Positions 11,991-20,296 are shown, numbered from the stretch's first letter. The stretch: DNA of 64,000 bases from Paenibacillus pasadenensis DSM 19293 (GCF_000422485.1 NZ_AULW01000045.1:1-64000), one strand, 5' to 3'. Notes: generated by a model from the sequence alone, not told the origin. Numbers and translations are program-made.

Positions 11991-12159
11991 GCCTATAATA
12001 AGCCTCCATATCTCGTACTTGCTTCTACTATAATAGCGCCTTGGTTCCAGCATGGCCGCCGGAAGCGGCCCGCATACTGCTAGTGTAGCAGAGTGGCCGC
12101 CGGTTGACCAAGCCTTCGCGGGGATTCGACCGCTGGCAACTTCAGGCCGGCCGCGGCGC

Positions 12160-12189
12160 TTCCCAACTGCCATACAAGTATGGTAGGAT
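12160..12189 (+). promoter_or_regulatory. Promoter and palindromic operator of the GntR-uxu unit
   Basis: A perfect dyad, CCATAC-AA-GTATGG, at 12170-12183 lies between a weak -35 (TTCCCA, 12160-12165) and a -10 (TAGGAT, 12184-12189). Its position fits an operator for the GntR regulator encoded 50 nt downstream, so autoregulation is likely; this is inference. Confidence 0.55.
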
Positions 12190-12239
12190 GAAGGCGAGAT
12201 TGACCGCAGTTCGTACCGAATATAAGGAGGTGAGGTCCC

Positions 12240-12929
12240 ATGTCCGGAGCGACGCCATCTGCCAGCCCCGCTTCCGCCCGAGAGGCGGCGTACCGCCGGC
12301 TGCGCGCGGAGATCCTGTCGCTGGAGCTGCCGCCGGGAACGGCCATCAGCGAAAAGGACGTCTCGCTGCGCTTCGGCGTCAGCCGCACGCCGGTGCGCGA
12401 ATGCTTCGTCCGGCTCGCGCAGGAGGGGCTGCTGGACATCTATCCGCAGCGCGGCACGTACGTCAGCCGCATCGACGCCCATCTCGTCGAGGAAGCGCGC
12501 TTCCTGCGCGAGCAGCTGGAGGCGGCGGTCGTGCGGCTCGCGGCGGCGGACGGCCTCGATCCGGTCAGCCTGGCCGAGCTCGAGGCCAACCTGCTGCTGC
12601 AGCAGAGCTGCCTCGACGACGGGCAGGACGGCAGCCGCATGTTCCGGCTCGACGAGGAGTTCCATGCCCGGCTGTTCGCCGCCTGCGGCAAAAGCCATAC
12701 CTGGTCCGTCATCGGCTCGGCCGGCGTGCATCTGAACCGCAGCCGCCGGCTGCGGCTGGCGGCCGACCCGGACTGGCGGCATCTGCTGGAGCAGCATCGC
12801 GCGATCCTGCAGGCGATCCGCGAGCGCGCGCCGGAACGCGCGGAGCGCGTCATGCGCGAGCATCTGCAGCTCGTGCGGCTCGACCGGGCGCGGCTCGCGG
12901 AGCTTTACCCGGACTATTTCCGGATGTAG
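12240..12929 (+). CDS. GntR-family regulator, FCD subfamily
   Basis: The 229-residue protein has an N-terminal winged helix (about 12-80) with GTAISEKDVSLRFGVSRTPV and the typical VRECFVRLAQEGLL stretch. An all-helical FCD ligand-binding domain follows (about 90-225), including an EFHARLFAACG metal-site-type segment. FCD regulators commonly repress uronate catabolism genes and are released by the sugar acid. AAGGAGGTGAG precedes the ATG. The mannonate dehydratase gene begins 130 nt later, so this protein probably controls hexuronate breakdown. Confidence 0.92.
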   Translation: MSGATPSASPASAREAAYRRLRAEILSLELPPGTAISEKDVSLRFGVSRTPVRECFVRLAQEGLLDIYPQRGTYVSRIDAHLVEEARFLREQLEAAVVRLAAADGLDPVSLAELEANLLLQQSCLDDGQDGSRMFRLDEEFHARLFAACGKSHTWSVIGSAGVHLNRSRRLRLAADPDWRHLLEQHRAILQAIRERAPERAERVMREHLQLVRLDRARLAELYPDYFRM

Positions 12930-13058
12930 CCAGCCGCGGCGGCCGGTCCGGAACGCCGGGCCGCTTCGCTTGACGCTTGGCGCTAGACGCTTGGCCGCAA
13001 CAAGCAACCGGCAGGAGCCGATCCTGCCGACTTTCAGGGGAGAGGGGCGACGATAGCG

Positions 13059-14270
13059 GTGAAAATGGTATTCCGCTGGTTCAGAGCAGGCAACGATACG
13101 GTGTCGCTGGAGCAGATCCGGCAAATTCCCGGCGTCGAAGGCATCGTCTGGGCGCTGCACGACGTGCCGGCCGGAGAAGAGTGGCCGATGGAGAAGATTC
13201 TGGAGGTGAAGCGCGCCGCAGATGCGGCCGGGCTGCATATCAAGGTGGTCGAAAGCGTCAACATCCACGAGGACATCAAGCTCGGCCTGCCGTCGCGCGA
13301 CCGCTGGATCGCGAACTACAAGCGCACGATCGAAAAGCTCGCGCAGGTCGGCGTCGAGGTCATCTGCTACAACTTCATGCCGGTGTTCGACTGGCTGCGC
13401 ACCGACCTCGGCCGGCTCATGGACGACGGCTCGACGGCGCTGTTCTACGAGGCCGCGCGCGTGCGCGACATCGACCCCGCCGAGCTCGTGCGCGAGATCG
13501 AGTCCGACTCGACGCTGACGTTGCCCGGCTGGGAGCCGGAGCGATTGAAAGCGTTATCCTCGCTATTCGAAGCGTACCGAGGCGTGACGGAGGACGATCT
13601 GTTCGAGCATGCGAAATATTTTCTGGACGAGATCATCCCGGTCGCGGAGCAGCACGGCATCCGCATGGCGATCCACCCGGACGATCCGCCGTGGCCGATC
13701 TTCGGCTTGCCGCGCATCATCACGTCGCAGGACAATCTGCGCCGCTTCCTGGCGCTGCACGACAGCCCGGCGAACGGCGTGACGCTGTGCAGCGGCTCGC
13801 TCGGCGCGAATCCGGCGAACGACATCCCGGCGATGGTGCGCGAGTTCGCGGACCGCATCCCGTTCTGCCATATCCGCAACGTGCGGGTGTACGACAACGG
13901 CGACTTCATCGAGACGTCGCATCGGACGCAGGACGGCACGGTCGACATCGCCGGCATCGTGCAGGCGTATCATGACGTCGGCTTCACGGGCTACGCTCGT
14001 CCGGACCACGGGCGCCATCTGTGGGCGGAGCAGGTCCGTCCGGGCTACGGGCTGTACGACCGGGCGATGGGCATCATGTACCTGTGGGGGCTGTGGGACG
14101 CGCTGGAGCGCCAGCGGGGCCCGCTCGCCAGCGGCATGGCCGGAGCGGCGGGCCATGCCGAGCCGCCGCGGCTCCCGATGCGCCGCGAGCGTCCGGCCGC
14201 TGTCGCCGCGAGCGAGGCGGCGGCCGCCGGCGAGGCAGCCCCGGCCGGCCGAGAGGAGGCGCGCCCATGA
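13059..14270 (+). CDS. uxuA: D-mannonate dehydratase
   Basis: UxuA converts D-mannonate to 2-keto-3-deoxygluconate in glucuronate catabolism using Mn/Fe. The 403-residue product has the family blocks [57 protein letters not shown] and RPDHGRHLW. The GTG at 13059 lies 10 nt after GAGGGG; an ATG two codons on is the alternative. The last 45-50 residues (after about 355) are Ala/Pro/Arg-rich and exceed the usual length, so this looks like a low-complexity tail. The stop overlaps the next start as ATGA, so the reductase is translationally coupled. Confidence 0.95.
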   Translation: MKMVFRWFRAGNDTVSLEQIRQIPGVEGIVWALHDVPAGEEWPMEKILEVKRAADAAGLHIKVVESVNIHEDIKLGLPSRDRWIANYKRTIEKLAQVGVEVICYNFMPVFDWLRTDLGRLMDDGSTALFYEAARVRDIDPAELVREIESDSTLTLPGWEPERLKALSSLFEAYRGVTEDDLFEHAKYFLDEIIPVAEQHGIRMAIHPDDPPWPIFGLPRIITSQDNLRRFLALHDSPANGVTLCSGSLGANPANDIPAMVREFADRIPFCHIRNVRVYDNGDFIETSHRTQDGTVDIAGIVQAYHDVGFTGYARPDHGRHLWAEQVRPGYGLYDRAMGIMYLWGLWDALERQRGPLASGMAGAAGHAEPPRLPMRRERPAAVAASEAAAAGEAAPAGREEARP

Positions 14271-15130
14271 GCGCAGGCAACCGCGAGCAGCTGCTGCGGC
14301 CGTCCCTGAGCGGCAAGGTCGCCGTCGTCACCGGCGGCTCCGGCGTGCTCTGCCGGGCGATGGCGCTGGAGCTCGGCCGCCAGGGCACGGCGGTCGCCGT
14401 GCTCGGGCGCACGCTGGAGCGCTGCGAGGACGTCGCCCGCGAGATCCGCGAGGCCGGCGGCCGCGCGGTCGCCGTCCGCTGCGACGTCACCGACCGCGCC
14501 AGCGTCGAGGCGGCGGCCGAGCAGGTCGAGCGCGAGCTCGGCCGGCCCGACATCCTCGTCAACGGCGCCGGCGGCAACCATCCGAGCGCGATTACCGGCG
14601 CGGAGACGTTCCAGCCCGGCGATCTGGAGCGGGACGGCTTCCAGAGCTTCTTTTCGCTGGATCCTGCGGGATTCCGCCATGTGCTCGACCTCAACTTCAT
14701 GGGCTCGCTGCTGCCGACGCAGATATTCGCCCGCGGCATGCTGGAGAGAGGCGGCAGCATCCTCAACATCAGCTCCATGAGCGCCCCCTCCCCGATGACC
14801 AAGGTTCCCGCGTACAGCGCGGCCAAGGCGGCCATCGAGAACTTCACGAAGTGGCTGGCCGTGCATTTCGCCGAGACCGGCATCCGCGTCAACGCGATCG
14901 CGCCGGGCTTTTTCGAGACGGCGCAAAATGCCCGGCTGCTGCGCGCCGAGGACGGATCGCTCACCGAGCGGTCCCTCAAGATCATCTCGCATACGCCGAT
15001 GCGCCGCTTCGGCAAGCCGGACGATCTGCTCGGGACGCTGCTCTGGCTGCTCGACGACGACGCCGCGGCGTTCGTCACCGGCATTACCGTGCCGGTGGAC
15101 GGCGGCTTCTCCGCCTACTCCGGGGTGTAG
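14267..15130 (+). CDS. uxuB: SDR-family D-mannonate oxidoreductase (fructuronate reductase)
   Basis: This short-chain dehydrogenase (287 residues) has the cofactor loop [10 protein letters not shown] (about 22-31), the NGAGGNHP segment, the catalytic-type SSMSAP...YSAAKAA (Ser-Tyr-Lys), and an [10 protein letters not shown] loop. It resembles the Bacillus YjmF/UxuB type that reduces D-fructuronate to D-mannonate, rather than the unrelated E. coli UxuB. GAGGAGG precedes the ATG, and the ATGA overlap with uxuA plus the shared terminator make one operon. The isomerase uxaC and a 2-keto-3-deoxygluconate kinase are not in the window. Confidence 0.88.
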   Translation: MSAGNREQLLRPSLSGKVAVVTGGSGVLCRAMALELGRQGTAVAVLGRTLERCEDVAREIREAGGRAVAVRCDVTDRASVEAAAEQVERELGRPDILVNGAGGNHPSAITGAETFQPGDLERDGFQSFFSLDPAGFRHVLDLNFMGSLLPTQIFARGMLERGGSILNISSMSAPSPMTKVPAYSAAKAAIENFTKWLAVHFAETGIRVNAIAPGFFETAQNARLLRAEDGSLTERSLKIISHTPMRRFGKPDDLLGTLLWLLDDDAAAFVTGITVPVDGGFSAYSGV

Positions 15131-15144
15131 CGCGCCATCGCCAA

Positions 15145-15182
15145 GAAGCCCGTTTCGGCATCGGCCGAAACGGGCTTTTTTG
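15145..15182 (+). terminator. Terminator of the gntR-uxuA-uxuB unit
   Basis: An AAGCCCGTTTCGG/CCGAAACGGGCTT stem with a short loop is followed by TTTTTTG, 15 nt past the uxuB stop. A-residues on the other side may let it also act on the convergent serS transcript. Confidence 0.88.
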
Positions 15183-15233
15183 TCGCGACGCCTTTAGGCG
15201 CGGCAGGGAATGCGGATGTGGAGGCTCCATCCG

Positions 15234-16523
15234 CTAGCTCCGGGCTGGGGCCTCCAGCTTGGCGCGGCCGCCCAAATAAGGGCGCAGCGCCGCCGGGATG
15301 GCGATCGAGCCGTCCTCCTGCTGATGGTTCTCCAGAAGCGGGACGAGAATGCGGGGCGACGCGACCGCGGTGTTGTTGAGCGTGTAGGCATGCCTCAGGC
15401 TGCCGTCCGCCTCGCGGTAGCGGATGCCGGCGCGACGCGCTTGGTAGTCGAGCAGCAGCGACGACGAATGGGTCTCGCCGTAGGCTTTGCGCCCGGGCAT
15501 CCACGTCTCGAGGTCGTATTGCTTGTACGTCTTGGCCGACATGTCTCCGGCGCAGACGGCCATGACGCGATGCGGCAGCTCCAGCGCCTCGAGCAGCGAG
15601 GCGGCGTGTCCGGTTATTTCCTGCAGCAGCGCCTCCGCTTCGCCGAGATCCGCCCGGCAAAGCACGACCTGCTCGACCTTGGCGAACTGATGGACGCGGT
15701 ACAGCCCGCGCGTATCGCGTCCGGCCGAGCCGGCCTCGCTGCGGAAGCAGGCCGAGGCGGCGGCGAGCCGGATCGGCCGGTCCAGCTCCAGCACTTCCCC
15801 GGCGTAATAAGCGACGAGCGGCACCTCCGCCGTGCCGGCGAGCCTCAGGTCCTCCCCGGCGAGCGCATACACCTGATCCTCGCCGGCCGGGAAAAAGCCC
15901 GTCTGCTCGAACGCGCCGCCGCGCAGCATGACCGGCACCTCCAGCAGCTCGAAGCCGGCCGCGAGCAGCCGGTCGACGGCCAGCTGCTGCACCGCCCGAT
16001 GCAGCAGGGCTCCCATGCCCGTCAAGTAGTAGCTTCTCGAGCCGGCCGTCTTCGCCCCGCGGGCAAAATCGGCCAGCCCGTGCCGCTCGGCCAGCTCGAC
16101 GTGGTCCAGCGGCTCGAAGCCGAATTCCGGCGGAGCGCCCCGGCGCGCCAGCTCGATATTGTCCGCCTCCGAGGCGCCATGCGGCGTGTCGGGCGAGACG
16201 AGGTTCGGCGCCTCGAGCAGCAGCTTCCTCAGCGCCGCCTCCGCTGCGGCCAGCCGCGGCACCAGCGCGGCCAGCTCCGCTCCTTCCCGGCGCCCCGCCT
16301 CCTGCAGCGCCGCCGCCTCCTCTTTCCGGCCCTCCCGCATGCAGCGGGCCACGCCTTCCGACCGCATGTTCCGGGCGCGCCTGCGCTCCTCGACGTCGGC
16401 GACGAGCGCCCGCCGCCGCCGATCGGCGTCCAGCAGCTCCTCGACTTGGAACGCCATGCCTTTGCGGCGCGCCGCCTCGCGAACTTCCTCTTCATGCTCC
16501 CTGATCCAGGCCAGATCCAGCAT
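15234..16523 (-). CDS. serS: Seryl-tRNA synthetase, divergent type
   Basis: This class II synthetase charges tRNA-Ser. The 429-residue product has an N-terminal coiled-coil arm (about 30-105), motif 2 (ACFRSEAGSAGRDTRGLYR) and a motif-3 region. It departs from typical bacterial SerRS in the active site: the usual SSCSN-DFQARR reads HSSSLLLDYQARR, and the usual TLNGS reads TLNNT. It may be a second, specialised copy, for example a resistance or regulated variant. The start is ATG 16523 after AAGGAAGCGAAGG. A T-box leader lies directly upstream. Confidence 0.85.
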   Translation of the reverse strand: MLDLAWIREHEEEVREAARRKGMAFQVEELLDADRRRRALVADVEERRRARNMRSEGVARCMREGRKEEAAALQEAGRREGAELAALVPRLAAAEAALRKLLLEAPNLVSPDTPHGASEADNIELARRGAPPEFGFEPLDHVELAERHGLADFARGAKTAGSRSYYLTGMGALLHRAVQQLAVDRLLAAGFELLEVPVMLRGGAFEQTGFFPAGEDQVYALAGEDLRLAGTAEVPLVAYYAGEVLELDRPIRLAAASACFRSEAGSAGRDTRGLYRVHQFAKVEQVVLCRADLGEAEALLQEITGHAASLLEALELPHRVMAVCAGDMSAKTYKQYDLETWMPGRKAYGETHSSSLLLDYQARRAGIRYREADGSLRHAYTLNNTAVASPRILVPLLENHQQEDGSIAIPAALRPYLGGRAKLEAPARS

Positions 16524-16565
16524 CGTCCTTCGCTTCCTTTCCGCTTGCCGTAGTGGATGAAAACA

Positions 16566-16764
16566 CAAAAAGCGCCCTGTCCGCTTGGGACGAGGAGCGC
16601 TTTACGACTCGCGGTGCCACCCAATTTGACGGAATGCGGCGCATTCCATCCCCTTTGGTTCCGCGGTAACGGGCGGTGCCGGCAAGCTTAGGAAAGCGGC
16701 CGCTTTCTTGACGAGTGCGCCTCCGGGTTGGATTCCCTTCATCGGCATGATGGCGAATGGAGTT
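16566..16764 (-). ncRNA. T-box riboswitch leader of serS
   Basis: The minus strand carries the T-box core TGGCACCGCG (16619-16610), followed by a terminator stem AGCGC...GGCGCTTTTT ending near 16566. Uncharged tRNA pairing with the T-box opens the terminator. A block GGAA-TCC-AACCC (TCC at 16732-16730) matches the form of the specifier loop seen in the argS leader, and TCC is a serine codon. The 5' half of stem I is not evident: only about 35 nt separate the predicted +1 from the specifier, so the leader is unusually short or its true start is further upstream. Confidence 0.88.
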
Positions 16765-16770
16765 TGAACC

Positions 16771-16799
16771 ACTATAGCACAGGACGATACGGCCATCAA
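16771..16799 (-). promoter_or_regulatory. Promoter of the serS T-box transcript
   Basis: On the minus strand TTGATG (16799-16794), a 17-nt spacer and extended -10 TGC-TATAGT (hexamer 16776-16771) form a good sigma-A promoter. The predicted start is near 16764. Confidence 0.65.
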
Positions 16800-16985
16800 C
16801 CCGATTCGCCCAGGCATGCTTCGCTTTACATTTTCACCGCGTTAAATCTATCCAGCTGCAATATTTTCGTAAGTTGCGTTTAATTTCAGCGATTGTCATT
16901 CAGAAATCATCGAATGCACCTTTGATCCATGTGGATCCAGAAATAGTAAAAGGCATTCTTTGTAAATTAATTCTAACCTTTTTGA

Positions 16986-17014
16986 TAGTCAGCCCTTCCA
17001 TCCCTTGTTATACT
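16986..17014 (+). promoter_or_regulatory. Promoter of the Agr-like cassette
   Basis: Extended -10 TGT-TATACT (hexamer 17009-17014) has a 4/6 -35 match TAGTCA (16986-16991) at 17 nt. It lies in a stretch (about 16830-17020) clearly richer in A+T than the rest of the window, which holds no convincing gene. Confidence 0.5.
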
Positions 17015-17079
17015 GGAGGCATTCTTGGCGCGGCTTCGGCCGACCTATCTTTCATCGGAAGCGCAGGTGCCTGACGTAC

Positions 17080-17745
17080 ATGTTGGATCATGTTCTTTAT
17101 CTTCTATTCGGCTTCATGGATGTATTCGCCCTTCTGGTTGTTGCGGCCGCTCTCTTCCGCATTCCTGTCCTCAAGGCGGCTCCGACCCTCGTCCTTGTTG
17201 CCGTGCTTGCTTCGCTGCTCTCCTACCTGAATCGGATGGTCATGAACTGGTCCGCCTTCGATTTGCTGGCGCAGACCGCTCTCTCCGCGCTTTTTTTTGT
17301 TCTTGTCTTAAAATTCAGACTATTTTGGTCGATGATCATCGTATCTTCCGGCCTCATGGTCTTCCTGCCGCTGCAGTTCACCATCTATGTCCTGCTCACC
17401 CGATTCGATTTCTTGCCTGATGCCATCGCCAGCCATAATACGGGATTCGTCTTCGCCCTGCAGCTTCTTACGGATGCTTCCTGCCTGCTGATCGCCTGCG
17501 CTCTCCGTCTGGGCAAGCGAGGCTATCGATTCATGCCGCAGGCTCCGCATGACTTCCAGGAGAGGATCCTTTATTTCTCTCCCCGCTACGAAAAGCTGAC
17601 TCTCGCGCTCGCCGCCAACCTGATCAACATCATGTTCACGCTTTATTTGACCTTGAACGGATGGATCTATTTTTCCTATGCCATTTCGCTGATCGTCCTG
17701 TTCACGATGCTGATCCTGTTCGACCAGACGGACAAAAAGAGATGA
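17080..17745 (+). CDS. Multipass membrane protein of the Agr-like cassette
   Basis: The 221-residue protein has six to seven hydrophobic segments and almost no soluble domain, ending in DQTDKKR. Its layout recalls the membrane receptor half of AgrC-type histidine kinases, but no histidine phosphotransfer or ATP-binding domain follows. It may be a truncated receptor, an exporter partner or a peptide-immunity protein; I cannot assign a family. It is 15 nt before agrB on the same strand. The ATG at 17080 has only a weak AGGTG upstream; the frame is open further 5' but that part reads as non-coding. Confidence 0.7.
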   Translation: MLDHVLYLLFGFMDVFALLVVAAALFRIPVLKAAPTLVLVAVLASLLSYLNRMVMNWSAFDLLAQTALSALFFVLVLKFRLFWSMIIVSSGLMVFLPLQFTIYVLLTRFDFLPDAIASHNTGFVFALQLLTDASCLLIACALRLGKRGYRFMPQAPHDFQERILYFSPRYEKLTLALAANLINIMFTLYLTLNGWIYFSYAISLIVLFTMLILFDQTDKKR

Positions 17746-17760
17746 GCAAGGGGTGAGGCC

Positions 17761-18291
17761 ATGCTGGAGAAATGGTCAATCGCGTTCGCCGACCGATTGA
17801 TCCGGCACTCTCCGGAAAGCAAGATGCGCGCCGAAGTGCTCGCCTATGCGCTTGGCGTATACTTGAACCTAGCGGCAACGGTCCTCCTGGCGCTGGCGTT
17901 CGGCCTCTTGACCGGGGAGCTGGCCCAGACGCTGACGGCCATGCTTCTGTTCAATCTGACGCGTCTGTTTACCGGAGGCTTCCATTTCAAGTCGCTCGGG
18001 GCTTGCGCCCTCGCCTCGGCCGCCCTTTACGCCGCCATCCCTTGGTTCGAGCTGGCCGCGCCGACGGCTTCTGCGCTTACGGTTTGGGCGCTCGCGATCT
18101 TCCTCCTCCTTGCTCCGGCATCCGCCCCCGAGACGACGCGCTTGCCCCGCCGCCTTCGCCCATGGTTCAAAGCCGTTGCCGTCCTGCTCGCAGCTGCGAA
18201 TCTTGCGCTCTCCTCCGAGCTTTTCGCCCTTGTCCTCGCCGCCCAGGCCCTGACCTTGCTCCCCGTTCGGAAAGGAGGTGAGGACCGATGA
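17761..18291 (+). CDS. agrB: AgrB-family peptide-processing membrane protease
   Basis: AgrB is the membrane endopeptidase that cuts the C-terminal tail of AgrD and forms the (thio)lactone signal. The 176-residue protein has the family's catalytic pair in TGGFHFKSLGAC, with His75 and Cys82 spaced by seven as expected, preceded by the conserved Arg68. Four to six transmembrane helices make up the rest. AAGGGGTGAGGCC lies before the ATG. The stop overlaps the AgrD-like start (ATGA), the normal order and coupling for agrBD. No AgrA or AgrC kinase gene is adjacent. Confidence 0.9.
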   Translation: MLEKWSIAFADRLIRHSPESKMRAEVLAYALGVYLNLAATVLLALAFGLLTGELAQTLTAMLLFNLTRLFTGGFHFKSLGACALASAALYAAIPWFELAAPTASALTVWALAIFLLLAPASAPETTRLPRRLRPWFKAVAVLLAAANLALSSELFALVLAAQALTLLPVRKGGEDR

Positions 18292-18410
18292 AGAAGCGGA
18301 CCGCGGCCGCCTGGATGATCGCTTTTCTAAGCACGAGCGCAATGATTTTTTCGATCATGGAGAAACTCAATGTAGGCGCCCGGCCCCTGCCGCCGGAGCT
18401 GAGAAAATAG
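18288..18410 (+). CDS. agrD: AgrD-like cyclic lactone autoinducer precursor, 40 residues
   Basis: This short gene starts within the agrB stop codon behind a perfect AAAGGAGGTG at about 7-nt spacing. The peptide has a positive, amphipathic N terminus (MKKRTAAAWMIAF), a central SAMIFS stretch, and the typical acidic/proline C-terminal tail RPLPPELRK that AgrB removes. It contains no cysteine, so a thiolactone is impossible. A serine (15, 17 or 22) would have to form a true lactone, as known for Ser-type AIPs. SAMIF (17-21) is one possible ring of five; this is a guess. A strong terminator follows after 12 nt. Confidence 0.8.
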   Translation: MKKRTAAAWMIAFLSTSAMIFSIMEKLNVGARPLPPELRK

Positions 18411-18421
18411 CCTTGCCTTCA

Positions 18422-18450
18422 GGCCTCGCTTCGAGCGAGGCCGTTTTTCT
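18422..18450 (+). terminator. Terminator of the Agr-like cassette
   Basis: A GGCCTCGC-TTCG-GCGAGGCC type hairpin is followed by GTTTTTCTTTT. It closes the three-gene plus-strand unit just before the convergent PIG-L gene. Confidence 0.9.
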
Positions 18451-18452
18451 TT

Positions 18453-19124
18453 TCATGGCCACTCCCGCCCGTCCTCCCAAGCGAGATAAAAGCGTTCGAA
18501 CCGCCATGCCTCCGGCGCTTCCGACAGATCGCCGAAGTAGGCCGAGATCGTGTCCCGCTGCGAGCGATGCGCCGCCAACGCGGCCGCCTTGGCCGGCCAG
18601 ACGGCCTTCGTATCGAGCGCCAGCGCTTCCTTGCGGCCCTCCTGCGCCAGCGTCTCGGAGCCGATATAGACGAGCCGGTCCAGTCCCGGCACGCGCCGCT
18701 CCCGGACGAGCCGCGTCCCGATCCGCGAGATCGCCCGATGATCCGGATGGCCGTTGCCGCCATCCGGCGGAAAGGTAACCAGCGTCGACGGCCGCCGGAC
18801 CGTCAGCCACTGCGCCGCACGCTCGACCGCTTCCCGCTCGTCCGCTTCGGCCAGCTTGCCGTCCGGATAGCCCAGATGTCCGACCTCGCGGATGCCGAGG
18901 ATGGCCGCCGCATCCGCGAGCTCCTGCTCCCGAATCTCGCCGAGCCTCCGGCCGAGAGCTGCGGCCAGCTCGCTCCCCCTTTTGCCGGCATCGCCCCGAG
19001 TCGCCGTCAGCAGGACGGCCGGCTCTCCCCGCTCGGCCAGTCGGCGGCACAGCGCCGCTGCCAGGAACGCCTCGTCATCCGGATGCGCCAGCAGCAGCGC
19101 GACCGGCGTTTTCATTCCGTCCAT
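18453..19124 (-). CDS. PIG-L family deacetylase
   Basis: The 223-residue protein belongs to the LmbE/PIG-L zinc deacetylases that act on N-acetyl sugars; in Bacillales some (BshB) act in bacillithiol synthesis. The zinc/catalytic motif AHPDDE is near residue 14, and the second zinc-histidine block HPDHRAI is at about 145. The last third has the typical AAHRSQ stretch. The ATG at 19124 has GGAGG 8 nt upstream; a second in-frame ATG at 19115 is nearly as good. Substrate is unproven. It is a single gene, convergent with the Agr-like cassette. Confidence 0.9.
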   Translation of the reverse strand: MDGMKTPVALLLAHPDDEAFLAAALCRRLAERGEPAVLLTATRGDAGKRGSELAAALGRRLGEIREQELADAAAILGIREVGHLGYPDGKLAEADEREAVERAAQWLTVRRPSTLVTFPPDGGNGHPDHRAISRIGTRLVRERRVPGLDRLVYIGSETLAQEGRKEALALDTKAVWPAKAAALAAHRSQRDTISAYFGDLSEAPEAWRFERFYLAWEDGREWP

Positions 19125-19208
19125 CTCCAATCCCTCCGCTTTCTTTGTCCACTTTTTATGCGATTTTGCCGCAACCCGCTTCTGCGGATGAATGCAGCGC
19201 CGCGGGCA

Positions 19209-19242
19209 TGATATAATGAACTCGTTTGAAACGATAGCGCTA
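19209..19242 (+). promoter_or_regulatory. Extended -10 promoter with LacI/CcpA-type operator
   Basis: TGA-TATAAT (hexamer 19212-19217) has no good -35. About 17 nt downstream, over the expected start of transcription, is TAGCGCTA (19235-19242), the core of a larger imperfect dyad. Read on the minus strand the 14-mer TGGTAGCGCTATCG matches 11 of 14 positions of the Bacillus cre consensus. Control by CcpA or a LacI-family repressor is inferred. Confidence 0.5.
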
Positions 19243-19271
19243 CCATCACCCGATCGGGAGGTTTTCCACTT

Positions 19272-20240
19272 ATGAAGCTTGGCGTATTTTCGGTTCTGTT
19301 CGCTCAGAAATCGTTCGAGGAATCGCTCGACTACATCGCAGCCAAAGGGCTGGACGCATTGGAAATCGGCACCGGCAACTATCCCGGCAGCCCGCATCTG
19401 GATCTGGACGAGCTGCTCGCCGACGACGGCAAGCGCCGCGCCTTCAAGCAGGCGGTCGAATCGCGCGGCCTCATCATCTCCGCGCTGAGCTGCCACGGCA
19501 ATCCGCTGCACCCGCAAAAAGCCATTTCGACGGAGCATGACACGATCATCCGCAAGACGATCGAGCTGGCGAACCGGCTCGAAGTGCCGGTCGTCAATAC
19601 GTTCTCCGGCCTGCCCGGCGACCACGAGGACGCGAAGTATCCGAACTGGCCGGTCGCGCCTTGGCCGAACGACTTCCAGGACGTGCTGAAGTGGCAGTGG
19701 GAGCAGAAGGTCATCCCGTACTGGAGCGAGATCAACGGCATCTCCGAAGCGGCCGGCGTCAAGATCGGCCTCGAGCTGCACGGCGGCTTCTCCGTCCACA
19801 CGCCGGCGACGATGCTCCGCCTGCGCGAAGCGACGGGCAAGGCGATCGGCGCCAACCTCGATCCGAGCCACATGTGGTGGCAAGGCATCGATCCGGTCCA
19901 GGCCATCCATATTCTTGGCCGCGAAGGCGCGATCCATCACTTCCACGCCAAGGACACGACGATCGACCCGATCAACGTCAACAAGCACGGCGTGACGGAC
20001 ATGCAGTCCTACACGCAGATGCTCGACCGCGCCTGGCAGTTCCGCTCCGTCGGCTTCGGCCACGACCTCAAGGTATGGGCGGACATCATCAGCGCGCTCC
20101 GTCTGGTCGGCTACGACTATGTCGTCAGCATCGAGCATGAGGACGGCCTGATGAGCGTCGAGGAAGGCTTCAGCAAAGCGGTCGCCAACCTGCAGCAAGT
20201 GCTCATCCGCGAGCCGCTCGGCGAGATGTGGTGGGTGTAA
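19272..20240 (+). CDS. Sugar phosphate isomerase/epimerase (xylose isomerase-like TIM barrel)
   Basis: The 322-residue protein has the AP-endonuclease-2/xylose-isomerase-like TIM barrel. It shows an N-terminal MKLGVFSVLF strand, GLDALEIGTGNYPG, a metal-site histidine in SCHGNPLHP, the GLELHGGFSVH strand, LDPSHMWWQG, and HFHAKDTTID, with acidic and histidine ligands at the usual strand ends. Such proteins isomerise inositol or hexose derivatives; the substrate here is unknown. GGGAGG precedes the ATG. It is monocistronic with its own promoter, operator-like dyad and terminator, which suggests carbon-source control. Confidence 0.9.
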   Translation: MKLGVFSVLFAQKSFEESLDYIAAKGLDALEIGTGNYPGSPHLDLDELLADDGKRRAFKQAVESRGLIISALSCHGNPLHPQKAISTEHDTIIRKTIELANRLEVPVVNTFSGLPGDHEDAKYPNWPVAPWPNDFQDVLKWQWEQKVIPYWSEINGISEAAGVKIGLELHGGFSVHTPATMLRLREATGKAIGANLDPSHMWWQGIDPVQAIHILGREGAIHHFHAKDTTIDPINVNKHGVTDMQSYTQMLDRAWQFRSVGFGHDLKVWADIISALRLVGYDYVVSIEHEDGLMSVEEGFSKAVANLQQVLIREPLGEMWWV

Positions 20241-20251
20241 GGCCCAAGATG

Positions 20252-20296
20252 AAAAAAGCTTCCCCGGCTCCTGCGAGCGCGGGGAAGCTTTTTTTT
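20252..20296. terminator. Bidirectional terminator
   Basis: AAGCTTCCCC/GGGGAAGCTT arms with a GC-rich loop are flanked by AAAAAA on the left and TTTTTTTT on the right. It serves the isomerase gene and probably the convergent small membrane protein gene. Confidence 0.9.

Noticed and set aside
12000-13268. N-terminal extension of the U32 frame to 13268 on minus
   Set aside because: It runs antisense to the GntR and uxuA genes. The U32 domain starts just after ATG 11990, which has a GGAGG upstream.
16874-17074. 66-codon ORF before the Agr-like membrane protein
   Set aside because: It spans the predicted promoter, lacks a Shine-Dalgarno and has no likeness to any signalling peptide.
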